This document shows, one piece after another, positions 38,107-47,210 of a DNA stretch of 64,000 nucleotides. Position numbers and translations under genes: made by a program. A model generated the notes under the pieces. It saw only the letters and a list, made by a program, of their open reading frames with translations. It was not told where the DNA came from and did not search any database. Source of the stretch: Roseibium sp. MMSF_3412 (GTDB taxonomy: Bacteria > Pseudomonadota > Alphaproteobacteria > Rhizobiales > Stappiaceae); assembly GCF_030733265.1 (NCBI RefSeq), contig NZ_JASHJI010000003.1, forward strand, positions 1 through 64,000. Reading direction: 5' to 3'. Position 1 is the stretch's first letter. Each line of letters opens with the position of its first letter.

Positions 38107-38549
38107 ACGTTTTTCGGATCGGTGGTTTTTGGCAACCACCAGCATCCCGACGTCCGCCCGGCGATTATCCAGTAGACAAGACCTGCGAAAAACCCGGCTG
38201 CCAGGGCAACAACACTGCCCGGCCTGACGCCGCCAGCCTCTGTCTCCGGCCCGAGCGTCCAGATCACGAACGCGATCGCTCCTCCGGCGGCAAGATGAAA
38301 CACGATCCCCTTGAGACGCGCGAATTCGGCAAGTGCGATGACGATGCCTGCCGGAACCATCGCCGCCGCTCCTGCGACGCTGGCCGCAACGAGTCCGGTC
38401 CCGACCATGGCGCCGAAGGCGACCGGATTTTCACCGGGATGGGCTGCCTGAAAGAAGCCCCAGGCCAGAAACAGGCCGCTGGCGACAAGCGCAAGCACAA
38501 ACCCGATAACGATTTTAAGGAGTTGAAACAGGAATTTTCCGCCGTCCAA
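38103..38549 (-). CDS. Hypothetical four-helix membrane protein
   Basis: 148 residues, not recognised. Four hydrophobic segments at about residues 7-30, 42-70, 82-98 and 108-130 make a small inner-membrane protein; glycine and alanine are frequent and the C-terminus is short and polar. The start is TTG 38549, supported by AAGGAG (38559-38564 on the minus strand) ten bases before it; no ATG gives a comparable site. Its stop overlaps that of the convergent DUF1232 gene. It is divergent from infC. Confidence 0.65.
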   Translation of the reverse strand: MDGGKFLFQLLKIVIGFVLALVASGLFLAWGFFQAAHPGENPVAFGAMVGTGLVAASVAGAAAMVPAGIVIALAEFARLKGIVFHLAAGGAIAFVIWTLGPETEAGGVRPGSVVALAAGFFAGLVYWIIAGRTSGCWWLPKTTDPKNV

Positions 38550-38760
38550 GTCTCTTGTCTCCTTTAAATCTTCCGGCAAACACTTAAGTGTGGCATTGTC
38601 TTCGGAATTACAACAATCGATCCACGCTCCAAAGCGTGGCATTCCTGTTTTCAAGGCGACACGGATGTCGCACCGACGCAGGCGCAAGCGCCGATTTCGG
38701 TTGACTTCCAGCCTGTTTCGCAGGATTTTATGTAGCAGCGCTAGGACATTTGCGGCAGAA

Positions 38761-38789
38761 ACCTTGGTACATGGGTCCCGAGGTTTTTT
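38761..38789 (+). promoter_or_regulatory. Hairpin plus T tract in the infC leader (possible attenuator)
   Basis: ACCTTGG (38761-38767) pairs with CCGAGGT (38778-38784, one wobble) and is followed by six Ts. This looks like a weak intrinsic terminator 60 nt before the infC start. It could end a short upstream RNA or control read-through into infC. Confidence 0.4.
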
Positions 38790-38848
38790 GTGCATGAGAA
38801 TGAGCCATGACCAGGCGCTCAGTAGAAACGTTAGAGGAGTTAGCGACC

Positions 38849-39388
38849 ATTCGCCGTCCGTTCCGCGCCCCGCCTCCCACGAAGGAAGGCCCGCGCACAA
38901 ACCAAGAAATTCGCGTTCGCGAAGTCCAGTTGATTGATCATGAAGGCGCCAACCGTGGCGTGATACCGACCGAAGAAGCGATGGATATCGCTCTTGATGC
39001 AGGTCTGGATCTCGTTGAAATTCAGCCGAACGCAAATCCCCCCGTCTGCAAGATTCTTGATTTTGGCCGGTACAAGTACCAGGCCCAGAAGAAGGCTGCG
39101 GAAGCCCGCAAGAAGCAGAAGACCGTCGAGATCAAGGAGATCAAGATGCGTCCGAACATCGACACGCACGATTACGACGTGAAGATGAAGAACATGCTGC
39201 GCTTCTTCAATGACGGGGACAAGGTGAAGGTAACGCTCCGGTTCCGTGGCCGTGAAATGGCGCACCAGGATCTTGGCATGAACCTCTTGAACAAGGTCCG
39301 CGAAGAAACCTCCGAGATTGCGAAGGTCGAGTCGGCTCCCAAGCTGGAAGGCCGCCAGATGGTCATGGTGCTGGCGCCGATCAAGTAG
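38849..39388 (+). CDS. infC: Translation initiation factor IF-3 (probable ATT start codon)
   Basis: 179 residues from ATT 38849, close to the 180 of Escherichia coli IF-3. It has the N-terminal domain ([23 protein letters not shown]), linker ([24 protein letters not shown]) and C-terminal domain. IF-3 binds the 30S subunit and rejects wrong start codons. ATT is chosen because AGAGGAG ends 9 bases before it and the product then begins at RRPFRAPPP, as in relatives. ATG 38807 upstream has no ribosome-binding site. Rare AUU starts let IF-3 repress its own translation, as known in enterobacteria. A strong terminator follows. Confidence 0.92.
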   Translation: MRRPFRAPPPTKEGPRTNQEIRVREVQLIDHEGANRGVIPTEEAMDIALDAGLDLVEIQPNANPPVCKILDFGRYKYQAQKKAAEARKKQKTVEIKEIKMRPNIDTHDYDVKMKNMLRFFNDGDKVKVTLRFRGREMAHQDLGMNLLNKVREETSEIAKVESAPKLEGRQMVMVLAPIK

Positions 39389-39410
39389 CGGACCCACCAT
39401 TCTGGAATCA

Positions 39411-39441
39411 AAAAAAACCCCGCAAACTGCGGGGTTTTTTA
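39411..39441 (+). terminator. Rho-independent terminator of infC (works in both directions)
   Basis: AAAACCCCGCA pairs with TGCGGGGTTTT (39414-39438) around a 3-nt loop. A runs on one side and T runs on the other allow termination of infC and of any leftward transcript. Confidence 0.9.
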
Positions 39442-39497
39442 TTGGCATTCGTCTCTTCGCCTGCCCTGTTTGGCAACCAGATCGAGGGAGAGCTGTC

Positions 39498-40067
39498 TTA
39501 GCCTTTCATCCGGCGACGTGCGGCAAATCCCAGTCCGGCGAGCCCCGTAACAAGGAGCAGTACCCCAGCTGGCAGCGGAACCGCCGTCGGATTGCCATTG
39601 TAGTAGATCGACGCGTGGGACAGATCTTTCGTCGACATCCAGGTTCCGGTCAGCGGGTTTCCGACGCTGAGATCCAGAAGGAATGCCCCGAACCCGTTGC
39701 CCGCCTTCAGCGTGATCACGACGTTCGTCAATCCGGCGAGCGTGTCGATCGTCCAGTCGCCGCTTTTTGTGCCGTTGACCGGAGCGTCTGTAAATTCGAT
39801 TGTTCCATCGCCATCGGCGCTGTCGTTCTTCTCGGACAGGACCCAGCCCGTCATGCCGAAGAGAGAATAGGTCGACGTGATCGTATTCGTATCGTTTCCG
39901 GTGGTGCAAAAGGCCTGCGTTGAATTCGCCAGGGTCAGGGTTGCCCCGCTACCCCCCGCCGAAGTGACGCAGTTCATCGGAGCCGCCTGGGCCGACAAGG
40001 TGGACAGTCCAAATGTTGCAACTGCAAGCGCGAAAAGGCCTGCTAAAGAACGCTCGAAAATACGCAT
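39498..40067 (-). CDS. VPLPA-CTERM sorting domain-containing secreted protein
   Basis: 189 residues. A signal peptide (to about AQA, residue 28) is followed by a small beta-rich, glycine/serine/threonine-rich domain with two cysteines. The C-terminal sorting signal is VPLPAGVLLLVTGLAGLGFAARRR: the VPLPA motif, a hydrophobic helix and a basic tail. Such proteins are processed by an exosortase and linked to exopolysaccharide secretion. No exosortase is in the window. ATG 40067 has GGGAG 8 bases upstream. No adhesin or enzyme domain is recognised. Confidence 0.88.
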   Translation of the reverse strand: MRIFERSLAGLFALAVATFGLSTLSAQAAPMNCVTSAGGSGATLTLANSTQAFCTTGNDTNTITSTYSLFGMTGWVLSEKNDSADGDGTIEFTDAPVNGTKSGDWTIDTLAGLTNVVITLKAGNGFGAFLLDLSVGNPLTGTWMSTKDLSHASIYYNGNPTAVPLPAGVLLLVTGLAGLGFAARRRMKG

Positions 40068-40161
40068 ACTCGTAACTCCCAAAGTACGTAGGGTTTACAA
40101 AATGTGAAAATCGCGGGCCTGTCAAATTAAATAACATTAATTTTCAGCGCATTACGGTTAA

Positions 40162-40191
40162 ATACAACCGAAAACATCTTTAAGGTTGTAT
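40162..40191. promoter_or_regulatory. Inverted repeat upstream of the VPLPA-CTERM gene
   Basis: ATACAACC (40162-40169) and GGTTGTAT (40184-40191) form perfect 8-bp arms with a 14-base spacer, in an AT-rich region about 95-125 bp upstream of the gene start. It may be a regulator site or a hairpin; which one cannot be told. Confidence 0.35.
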
Positions 40192-40252
40192 TGTGTAATT
40201 TTCGCAGTTCGTAAAATTGTCACATTCGACGATCCGCGTTAGATGAACAGCA

Positions 40253-41260
40253 CTAAACAACATCAACCCACTCGCCGCGCTCCGCCGAGGCGAAGATGGC
40301 GTCGATGATCTTCATGTTCTGAACGGCGTCCTCGACCCCGTAAGTGAGCATTTTTTCGCCCAGGATCGCACGGCCGAAGACATCGGCAAGCTCGGCATAC
40401 TGATCGCAGGGTGCGATGGTCTCGGGCGCGAGCGCACCGTCTCCCAGTCTGGACCCGTCATCCAGCCGCAATTCGACAGCCTCGCCCTGCGGCGCGTTGA
40501 AGGGGATCAGGATCTCAAGACGTTTTTTCGAGCCGACCAGTTGCAGCCGCTGGAACGGGGTCAACTGAGTCGACACGGTGAATGTGAGCTGGCGGCCGGC
40601 CCCGAAATCCATCATCGCGCTGGTGATCCGGTCCGTGCCGAAATCCGGGTCGCGGTCGATCAGGGAGACAACGCGCTCCGGTTCCGCCTCGAAGAAATAT
40701 CGCCCGGCCAGCATCGTGTAGCAGCCGATATCCATCAGCGCCCCGCCGCCCATGTCCGCCCGGTTGCGGATGTTGCCGGGATCGGCATTGAAAAAACTGA
40801 AAAACCCCTGGATGGCATGTAACTCGCCCAGTTCGCCGGAGCGGACGATCTCACGCGCCCGGATCCACTGCGGGTGCGCGCGGACCATGAAACCCTCGGC
40901 CACCAGCCTGTCTTTCGGCAGATCGAGAAGCGTGGCCGCTTCGTCCGCGCTCAGCGCCATCGGCTTTTCGCAAAGAACGTGCTTTCCGGCCTCAACGGCC
41001 TGGGCTGTGACCGGAACATGCATGTGGTTCGGCAGCGGATTGTAGATCGCGTCAATGTCCGGATCGGCAAACAGCTCTTCATAGCAGCCGTAGGCCTTTT
41101 CGATACCGAGCTCCGATGCGACCTGTTTCGCGCGTTCCAGATCACGCGAGGCAATCGCCGCGGCAACGCCCGTCTGGGACGCCTTGATACCGGGAATGAC
41201 CTTCTCCCTGCCGATCTTTGCTGTCGAGATGATTCCCCAGCGGACCCTGTTGCCGTCCAT
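40253..41260 (-). CDS. Gfo/Idh/MocA family oxidoreductase
   Basis: 335 residues from ATG 41260, with GGAG nine bases before it. It has an N-terminal Rossmann domain (RWGIISTAKIGREKVIPGI), the family catalytic lysine in EKPMAL (about residue 95) and a C-terminal beta domain. The sequence is of the D-xylose/dihydrodiol dehydrogenase-like group, which oxidises sugars or polyols with NAD(P). The substrate is not deducible. It follows the ppk2 terminator and is probably expressed alone. Confidence 0.87.
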   Translation of the reverse strand: MDGNRVRWGIISTAKIGREKVIPGIKASQTGVAAAIASRDLERAKQVASELGIEKAYGCYEELFADPDIDAIYNPLPNHMHVPVTAQAVEAGKHVLCEKPMALSADEAATLLDLPKDRLVAEGFMVRAHPQWIRAREIVRSGELGELHAIQGFFSFFNADPGNIRNRADMGGGALMDIGCYTMLAGRYFFEAEPERVVSLIDRDPDFGTDRITSAMMDFGAGRQLTFTVSTQLTPFQRLQLVGSKKRLEILIPFNAPQGEAVELRLDDGSRLGDGALAPETIAPCDQYAELADVFGRAILGEKMLTYGVEDAVQNMKIIDAIFASAERGEWVDVV

Positions 41261-41304
41261 TTTGTTTTTCTCCGAAAAAAGAGGTGCAATCACCAGTTGG
41301 CACG

Positions 41305-41331
41305 AAAAAATCCCGGCCTGCAAGGCCGGGA
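41305..41331 (-). terminator. Rho-independent terminator of ppk2
   Basis: On the minus strand TCCCGGCCT / AGGCCGGGA (41311-41331) forms a perfect 9-bp stem with a 3-nt loop, followed by TTTTTT. It lies directly after ppk2. Confidence 0.88.
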
Positions 41332-41365
41332 CCATTGCCAAAGTAACGCAGCGTTTGGGTCTGCG

Positions 41366-42274
41366 CTAGAATTTCTCCGGAACGTATAGATGCTCCGGCA
41401 GGACCTTGCGTTCATAGTCCGGATTGGACCTGCGCTCCGGCAGGCTGACCGGGTCGTGCGGAACCTCCTTGTAAGGCAGTTGCGACAGGAGATGGCTGAT
41501 GCAGTTCAGCCGCGCCTGTTTCTTGTCGTTGCCTTCAACGATGAACCAGGGGGCCTCCGGAATGTTCGTGCGTTCGAACGTCTCTTCCTTCGCCTTGGTA
41601 TAGTCTTCCCAGCGAACGCGGGATTCCAGATCCATCGGCGACAGCTTCCACTGCTTGAGCGGATCGTGAATGCGCATCAGGAAGCGCAGCTGCTGTTCCT
41701 CGTCCGTGATGGAGAACCAGTACTTGATCAGCCTGATGCCCGACCGGACGATCATGCGCTCGAACTCGGGAACGTCGTTGAAGAACTGCTCGACCTGGTC
41801 TTCGCTGGCAAATCCCATCACCCGCTCGACACCGGACCTGTTGTACCAGGAGCGGTCGAACATGACGATTTCGCCGGCTGCCGGCAGATGCGGAACGTAG
41901 CGCTGGAAGTACCACTGCGACTTCTCGCGCTCGGTCGGCGCCGGCAGGGCGACCACCCTTGCAACGCGCGGATTGAGACGCTGGGTGATGCGTTTGATGA
42001 CACCACCCTTGCCGGCTGCATCGCGGCCTTCGAACACGACGACAATTTTCTCGCCGCTGTGCTGTACCCAGTCCTGGAGCTTGACCAGTTCCGCCTGCAG
42101 CCTGAGAAGTTCGTGAAAATATGTGTTCCGGTCGATTGTCGATTTGTGCCGCTTGTCGGAAATGAACTGAAGATCCCTGGCGATCAGGTTGTCGTCGATC
42201 TCCATTTCCAGTTCTTCATCGAGGGAATCCGCCCATTCGGCCTCAACCCAGCTTTTTGCACTTTCGTCACTCAT
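41366..42274 (-). CDS. ppk2: Polyphosphate kinase 2
   Basis: 302 residues. It has Walker A VVVFEGRDAAGKGG (about 78-92), Walker B EIVMFDRSWYNRSGVERVMGF and a lid segment. The single PPK2 domain with a short acidic N-terminal extension fits class I enzymes, which make GTP or ATP from polyphosphate and GDP or ADP. ATG 42274 has AAAGGA upstream. It is divergent from the tetR gene with 183 bp between, and is followed by its own terminator. Confidence 0.93.
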   Translation of the reverse strand: MSDESAKSWVEAEWADSLDEELEMEIDDNLIARDLQFISDKRHKSTIDRNTYFHELLRLQAELVKLQDWVQHSGEKIVVVFEGRDAAGKGGVIKRITQRLNPRVARVVALPAPTEREKSQWYFQRYVPHLPAAGEIVMFDRSWYNRSGVERVMGFASEDQVEQFFNDVPEFERMIVRSGIRLIKYWFSITDEEQQLRFLMRIHDPLKQWKLSPMDLESRVRWEDYTKAKEETFERTNIPEAPWFIVEGNDKKQARLNCISHLLSQLPYKEVPHDPVSLPERRSNPDYERKVLPEHLYVPEKF

Positions 42275-42415
42275 CTACCGGTCCTTTGAAACTTCCCGAT
42301 CCTCGAAACTCACCAAGAGTGTGAACAGCCTAAGCATGTAAGTTTTTTGACAGTCTGACCAGTTCGGCGGCGATAAGTCTCTGACCTGCGTCAACAGCCA
42401 CATTCTTCGCTTGTA

Positions 42416-42437
42416 AATGAATGAACGTTCATTTATT
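42416..42437. promoter_or_regulatory. Palindromic operator upstream of tetR (probable autoregulatory site)
   Basis: AATGAACGTTCATT (42420-42433) is a perfect 14-bp palindrome, and the symmetry extends to 42416-42437 with one mismatched pair. ATGAACGTTCAT-type palindromes are common TetR-family operators. It ends 20 bp before the tetR ATG, so binding would cover the promoter of the leucine-degradation operon. Confidence 0.7.
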
Positions 42438-42457
42438 GAATAGGCACGGAGGATGCA

Positions 42458-43087
42458 ATGGCAACACATGCCGCGAAGACAGCAAGCCGCCCAAAAGGCC
42501 TGGAAACCGCAAAGCGCGTGCGCAAGGCGGCGCTGAAGCGTTTCGCCAACGCCGGCTATGCCGCCGTCTCGATGCGGGAGATCGCGGCCGATGTCGGTGT
42601 CAGGCCAGGCGCGCTCTACAACCATTTCCCGACCAAGCAGGATATCCTGAAGGACCTGATGCTGAGCCACATGTCCGAACTGCTGGCCGCGTGGGAGATG
42701 GCGGACTTTCCGGACACCATGGATCCGCTGGAGCGATTCGTCCGCTTTCACATCGGCTATCACCTGGAACGCGCCGACGAAGTCTTCATCTCCTATATGG
42801 AGCTTCGCAATCTGGAGCCGGACAATTTCAAGGCCATCGAAACCGAGCGCCGCCGCTACGAGGCGATCCTGACATCCATCCTGGAGGAAGGGGCCGCCGC
42901 CCGCCGCTACAAGGCGGACGATGCAAGGGTCGCCACCCGGGCGATCATCGCGATGCTGACCGGCATTCCGACCTGGTACCGGGAAGGTGGCCGGATCGGC
43001 AAGGGCGAGCTTGAAGACCTTTATCTCACCATGGTGCGCAAAGCCGTTTCTCCCGAAAGAACAGACCGCCAAACGGAGGCCGGATGA
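42458..43087 (+). CDS. TetR family transcriptional regulator (of the leucine/isovalerate operon)
   Basis: 209 residues. An N-terminal TetR helix-turn-helix ([36 protein letters not shown], about residues 27-62) and a C-terminal ligand domain. Its ATG lies 20 bp after a 22-bp palindrome, so it probably represses its own operon. Its stop is one base before the start of the carboxylase beta gene. In this position it likely senses an acyl-CoA such as isovaleryl- or methylcrotonyl-CoA, as an inference from context. Confidence 0.88.
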   Translation: MATHAAKTASRPKGLETAKRVRKAALKRFANAGYAAVSMREIAADVGVRPGALYNHFPTKQDILKDLMLSHMSELLAAWEMADFPDTMDPLERFVRFHIGYHLERADEVFISYMELRNLEPDNFKAIETERRRYEAILTSILEEGAAARRYKADDARVATRAIIAMLTGIPTWYREGGRIGKGELEDLYLTMVRKAVSPERTDRQTEAG

Positions 43088-43088
43088 C

Positions 43089-44696
43089 ATGAGCATCCTG
43101 AAATCGAGCCTGTCACCGAAAAGCAGTGACTTCGAAGCCAACAGGTCCGCGCACGAGGCGGCCATGGAAACCGTCAGGACAGCGGCGAGGACCGCCCTCG
43201 ACGGCGGCGGCGAGAACGCACGTCAGCGTCACGTGTCCAGGGGCAAGATCCTGCCGCGGGAACGCGTTTCACGTTTGCTGGACCCCGGTTCGCCGTTTCT
43301 GGAAGTCGGCATGCTGGCGGCACACGAGATGTATGATGGCGCGGCCCCGTCTGCCGGAATGATCGCGGGCATTGGCCGGGTCGAAGGCCAGGAAGTGATG
43401 ATTCTGGCCAATGATGCAACCGTGAAGGGCGGCACCTACTACCCGATGTCGGTCAAGAAGCATCTCCGCGCCCAGGAGATCGCGGCCGAAAACAATCTTC
43501 CCTGTATCTATCTCGTCGATTCAGGGGGGGCCAACCTGCCCAACCAGGACGAGGTCTTCCCGGACCGGGACCATTTCGGCCGCATCTTTTACAATCAGGC
43601 CAACATGTCCGCCAAAGGCATCGCCCAGATCGCGGTCGTGATGGGAAGCTGCACGGCCGGTGGCGCTTATGTGCCGGCCATGTCCGACGAGACCATCATC
43701 GTCAAGAACCAGGGCACCATCTTCCTTGCCGGCCCGCCGCTGGTAAAGGCGGCAACCGGTGAGGAAGTCACGGCGGAAGATCTCGGCGGCGGCGATGTGC
43801 ACACGCGGCTGTCAGGCGTTGCCGACCATCTGGCGCGCGATGATGCCCACGCGCTCGCGCTCGCCCGCCGTGCCGTTGCCAGCCTGAACCGGACCAAGTC
43901 CGATCAGCTGGCGTTGCAGACCCCCGAGGACCCGCTCTACGACCCTGAAGAAATCCTGGGCGTGGTTCCCGCCGATCTGAAAACGCCCTACGACATTCGC
44001 GAAGTGATCGCGCGCGTGGTCGACGGATCGCGCTTTGATGAATTCAAGGCCCGTTACGGCACCACGCTTGTGTGCGGCTTTGCGCATATCCACGGCATGC
44101 CGGTCGGCATCGTCGCCAACAACGGCGTGCTTTTTTCCGAAAGTGCGGTCAAGGGCGCGCATTTTGTCGAACTCTGTTCCCAGCGCAAGGTGCCGCTGGT
44201 GTTCCTGCAGAACATCACGGGTTTCATGGTCGGGCAGAAATATGAAAGCGGCGGCATTGCCAAGGACGGCGCCAAGCTGGTGACGGCGGTCGCAACCACC
44301 TCGGTTCCCAAGATCACGATGCTTGTCGGCGGCTCGTTCGGCGCGGGCAACTACGGCATGTGCGGCCGGGCCTATTCGCCCCGTTTCATGTGGACATGGC
44401 CGAACTCCCGCATCTCGGTCATGGGCGGCGAGCAGGCTGCGGGGGTTCTGGCGACTGTCCGCCGCGACGGCATCGAGCGCAAGGGCGGAAGCTGGTCGGC
44501 GGAAGAAGAGCTCTCCTTCAAACAGCCGATCATCGACCAGTTCGAGGAACAGGGCCATCCGCTCTATGCAACCGCCCGCCTCTGGGATGACGGCATTGTC
44601 GATCCGCGCAAGACCCGGGACATACTGGGGCTTTCCCTGTCGGCCGCGCTCAACGCGCCGATCGACGACACCCGCTTCGGTCTCTTCAGGATGTGA
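43089..44696 (+). CDS. liuB: Methylcrotonoyl-CoA carboxylase beta subunit (carboxyltransferase)
   Basis: 535 residues, the usual length. It has both carboxyltransferase halves: [32 protein letters not shown] in the N-terminal half and [26 protein letters not shown] in the C-terminal half; the latter is typical of methylcrotonoyl-CoA (also geranyl-CoA) carboxylases. It moves CO2 from biotin to 3-methylcrotonyl-CoA in leucine breakdown. ATG 43089 follows the tetR stop by one base. The alpha subunit gene lies two genes downstream, with a macrodomain gene between them. Confidence 0.93.
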   Translation: MSILKSSLSPKSSDFEANRSAHEAAMETVRTAARTALDGGGENARQRHVSRGKILPRERVSRLLDPGSPFLEVGMLAAHEMYDGAAPSAGMIAGIGRVEGQEVMILANDATVKGGTYYPMSVKKHLRAQEIAAENNLPCIYLVDSGGANLPNQDEVFPDRDHFGRIFYNQANMSAKGIAQIAVVMGSCTAGGAYVPAMSDETIIVKNQGTIFLAGPPLVKAATGEEVTAEDLGGGDVHTRLSGVADHLARDDAHALALARRAVASLNRTKSDQLALQTPEDPLYDPEEILGVVPADLKTPYDIREVIARVVDGSRFDEFKARYGTTLVCGFAHIHGMPVGIVANNGVLFSESAVKGAHFVELCSQRKVPLVFLQNITGFMVGQKYESGGIAKDGAKLVTAVATTSVPKITMLVGGSFGAGNYGMCGRAYSPRFMWTWPNSRISVMGGEQAAGVLATVRRDGIERKGGSWSAEEELSFKQPIIDQFEEQGHPLYATARLWDDGIVDPRKTRDILGLSLSAALNAPIDDTRFGLFRM

Positions 44697-44700
44697 TGCC

Positions 44701-45216
44701 ATGAGCCGGATCGAAACGCATGTCGGTGACATCACCCGGCTGAAGGTCGACGCCATCGTCAATGCAGCCAATTCCTCGCTGCTCGGCGGCGGCGGCGTGG
44801 ATGGCGCGATTCACCGGGCCGCCGGACCGGAACTCCTTCAGGAGTGCCGCCTTTTGAACGGCTGCGACACCGGAGAAGCCAGGATCACCGCCGGATACAA
44901 TCTGCCGGCAAGGCACGTCATTCACACGGTCGGTCCGGTCTGGCGCGGTGGCAACGAAGGCGAAGCCGGACTGCTTGCCAGCTGCTACGAAACCAGCCTC
45001 CGGCTTGCCGCGGCCAACGCCTGCAAGTCCGTTGCCTTTCCCGCTATCTCAACCGGCATCTACGGTTACCCGGCAGAGCTGGCTGCCGAAACGGCTGTCA
45101 AAACCATTCAGGACACGCTTGCAGACCTGCCGGAAATCGAAACGGTCACGCTGGTCGCATTCGATGAAGAAGCGCTCGCCCACTTGCTGAACGCGCTGAA
45201 GGGGAACGAAGACTGA
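44701..45216 (+). CDS. Macrodomain protein (MacroD/YmdB-like ADP-ribose or O-acetyl-ADP-ribose hydrolase)
   Basis: 171 residues, a single macrodomain. [27 protein letters not shown] (about residues 15-42) and [12 protein letters not shown] (about 115-126) carry the ADP-ribose binding loops and the MacroD-type catalytic positions. Relatives deacetylate O-acetyl-ADP-ribose, the by-product of sirtuin deacylases, or remove ADP-ribose from proteins. Its ATG is 4 bp after liuB and its TGA overlaps the ATG of liuD (TGATG), so it is firmly inside the leucine operon. Why a macrodomain sits here is not known. Confidence 0.92.
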   Translation: MSRIETHVGDITRLKVDAIVNAANSSLLGGGGVDGAIHRAAGPELLQECRLLNGCDTGEARITAGYNLPARHVIHTVGPVWRGGNEGEAGLLASCYETSLRLAAANACKSVAFPAISTGIYGYPAELAAETAVKTIQDTLADLPEIETVTLVAFDEEALAHLLNALKGNED

Positions 45217-47210
45217 TGTTCAAGAAAATCCTCATAGCCAACCGGGGCGAGATCGCCTGCCGGGTCATCGGAACAGCTAAGCGGCTCGGCATCCGCACTG
45301 TCGCGGTCTATTCGGACGCAGACGCAAACGCCAAACATGTCGCCATGGCGGACGAGGCCTTTCACATTGGTCCGGCGCCGGTGAACGAGAGTTACCTCAG
45401 GATCGGCAAAATCATCGAGGCCTGCCGGATAAGCGGCGCAGAAGCGGTTCACCCGGGATACGGCTTTCTCTCCGAAAACCCCGACTTCGTCGAGGCGCTT
45501 GACCACGCGGGCATTGCCTTCATCGGCCCGAGCGCCAGCTCCATTCGCGCCATGGGTCTGAAGGATGCAGCCAAGGCCCTGATGGAAAAGGCGGGTGTGC
45601 CGGTCGTCCCCGGCTATCACGGCGACAATCAGGACCCGGACTTCCTGGAAGCCAAAGCGGACGAAATCGGCTACCCGGTCCTGATCAAGGCGCGGGCGGG
45701 CGGCGGCGGCAAGGGCATGCGGCGCGTCGATGATCCGAAGGACTTCCAGGCTGCGCTCACCGGTGCCCGGCGCGAAGGAGAGGCAAGTTTCGGCGACGGG
45801 CGTGTCCTGATCGAGAAATACCTGACCAAACCGCGTCATATTGAAATCCAGGTCTTCGGCGACACGCACGGCAATGCGGTTCATCTGTTCGAGCGCGATT
45901 GTTCCCTGCAAAGGCGTCATCAGAAGGTGATTGAGGAAGCCCCGGCCCCGGACATGCCCGAAGAGATGCGCGCGGCCATGGGTGAGGCCGCGGTCCGTGC
46001 CGCAAAGGCGATAGACTATTCCGGCGCGGGGACCATCGAGTTCATTGCGGATGTTTCGGAAGGATTGCGGTCCGACCGGTTCTTCTTCATGGAAATGAAC
46101 ACCCGGCTTCAGGTTGAGCATCCGGTGACCGAACTGATCACCGGGGAAGACCTTGTTGAGTGGCAACTTCGGGTCGCCTCGGGTGAGGTGCTGCCAAAGA
46201 CGCAGGAACAGCTTTCCTTTTCCGGCTGGGCCTTCGAAGCACGTCTTTATGCCGAAGATGCACCCAAGGGCTTCCTGCCGGCCATCGGCACGCTGGAACA
46301 TCTCGCCCTTCCTGAGGCGATTGCCCGCGTCGACAGCGGCGTTCGCTCCGGCGACGAGATCACGCCCTATTACGACCCGATGATCGCCAAGGTCATCGTG
46401 CACGGCCCGACGCGGGACGCGGCTCTCGGCAAGTTGCTGGCAGCGCTTGAAGCAACGGAAGTAGCCGGATGCGTCACCAACGCCGCTTTCCTGTCAGCCC
46501 TTTGCCGCCATGACGGCTTTTCGAAAGGCGATGTCGACACGGGCCTGATCGACCGGGATCTGGAACAGCTCATAGAGGAGCCTGATGTTCCGGAAGATGC
46601 CGTCGCGCTTGCGGCGCTTGCCGCGCTCGGTCTCACCCGCCCGGCGGAGGGCAGCGACCCGTTCGAAACCCTCGCCGGTTGGCGGATCTGGAGCGCATCG
46701 CGGCAATTCGCCCTTCTGGAGATTGCTGGCGACCGGCGCGACATCGAAGTCCGCGCGCTCGAGAACCGTCGCTTCGCCGTCCACCTCGATGCCAAGGTCA
46801 AGACTTATGAGATCGTCCAGGTTGATGGCCCTGCACTCACTTATGACTGTGACGGCCATCGCGCACGTGCCAAGGTCATTGCCGGCGGACAGGACCTGAC
46901 CGTCTTCCAGAACGGTCACGCCTTTACAGTTGGCCTGCCCGATCGCTTGAGCGGCGACGAAGATGCGGCGGGCGCGGGGGATCAGGTAATTGCACCGATG
47001 CCGGGTCTCGTCAAAGTCGTCTTCGCAGAGGCGGGCGAGGATGTCACCAAGGATCAGCCGCTGCTCATTCTCGAAGCAATGAAGATGGAACACACGCTGA
47101 AGGCACCGCGCGATGGCACGATCGGCGACCTGCTTGTTGCGGAAGGTGAGCAGGTGACGGACGGCACCGTTCTTCTTGCCTTGAAGGAGGAAGCCGATGC
47201 TGCCGCATGA
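45216..47210 (+). CDS. liuD: Methylcrotonoyl-CoA carboxylase alpha subunit (biotin carboxylase/BCCP)
   Basis: 664 residues. A biotin carboxylase domain (FKKILIANRGEIACRVI at the start, ATP-grasp RAGGGGKGMRRV, EMNTRLQVEHPVTE near residue 290), a linker domain and a C-terminal biotinyl domain with EAMKMEHTL (biotin lysine K623). It charges biotin with CO2 for the LiuB transferase. Propionyl-CoA or other acyl-CoA carboxylase alpha chains look similar; pairing with LiuB, LiuC and LiuE fixes the assignment. It overlaps the macrodomain gene by one base and the next gene by 14. Confidence 0.93.
   Translation: MFKKILIANRGEIACRVIGTAKRLGIRTVAVYSDADANAKHVAMADEAFHIGPAPVNESYLRIGKIIEACRISGAEAVHPGYGFLSENPDFVEALDHAGIAFIGPSASSIRAMGLKDAAKALMEKAGVPVVPGYHGDNQDPDFLEAKADEIGYPVLIKARAGGGGKGMRRVDDPKDFQAALTGARREGEASFGDGRVLIEKYLTKPRHIEIQVFGDTHGNAVHLFERDCSLQRRHQKVIEEAPAPDMPEEMRAAMGEAAVRAAKAIDYSGAGTIEFIADVSEGLRSDRFFFMEMNTRLQVEHPVTELITGEDLVEWQLRVASGEVLPKTQEQLSFSGWAFEARLYAEDAPKGFLPAIGTLEHLALPEAIARVDSGVRSGDEITPYYDPMIAKVIVHGPTRDAALGKLLAALEATEVAGCVTNAAFLSALCRHDGFSKGDVDTGLIDRDLEQLIEEPDVPEDAVALAALAALGLTRPAEGSDPFETLAGWRIWSASRQFALLEIAGDRRDIEVRALENRRFAVHLDAKVKTYEIVQVDGPALTYDCDGHRARAKVIAGGQDLTVFQNGHAFTVGLPDRLSGDEDAAGAGDQVIAPMPGLVKVVFAEAGEDVTKDQPLLILEAMKMEHTLKAPRDGTIGDLLVAEGEQVTDGTVLLALKEEADAAA

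Noticed and set aside
38771..38790. T-box-like riboswitch in the infC leader (TGGGTCCCGAGG)
   Set aside because: Only a short likeness; no specifier stem is visible, T-boxes are not expected in alphaproteobacteria, and infC is not a usual target.
38807..38848. ATG 38807 as the start of IF-3
   Set aside because: No ribosome-binding site there, and the 14 extra residues are not like other IF-3 N-termini; ATT 38849 with AGAGGAG fits better.
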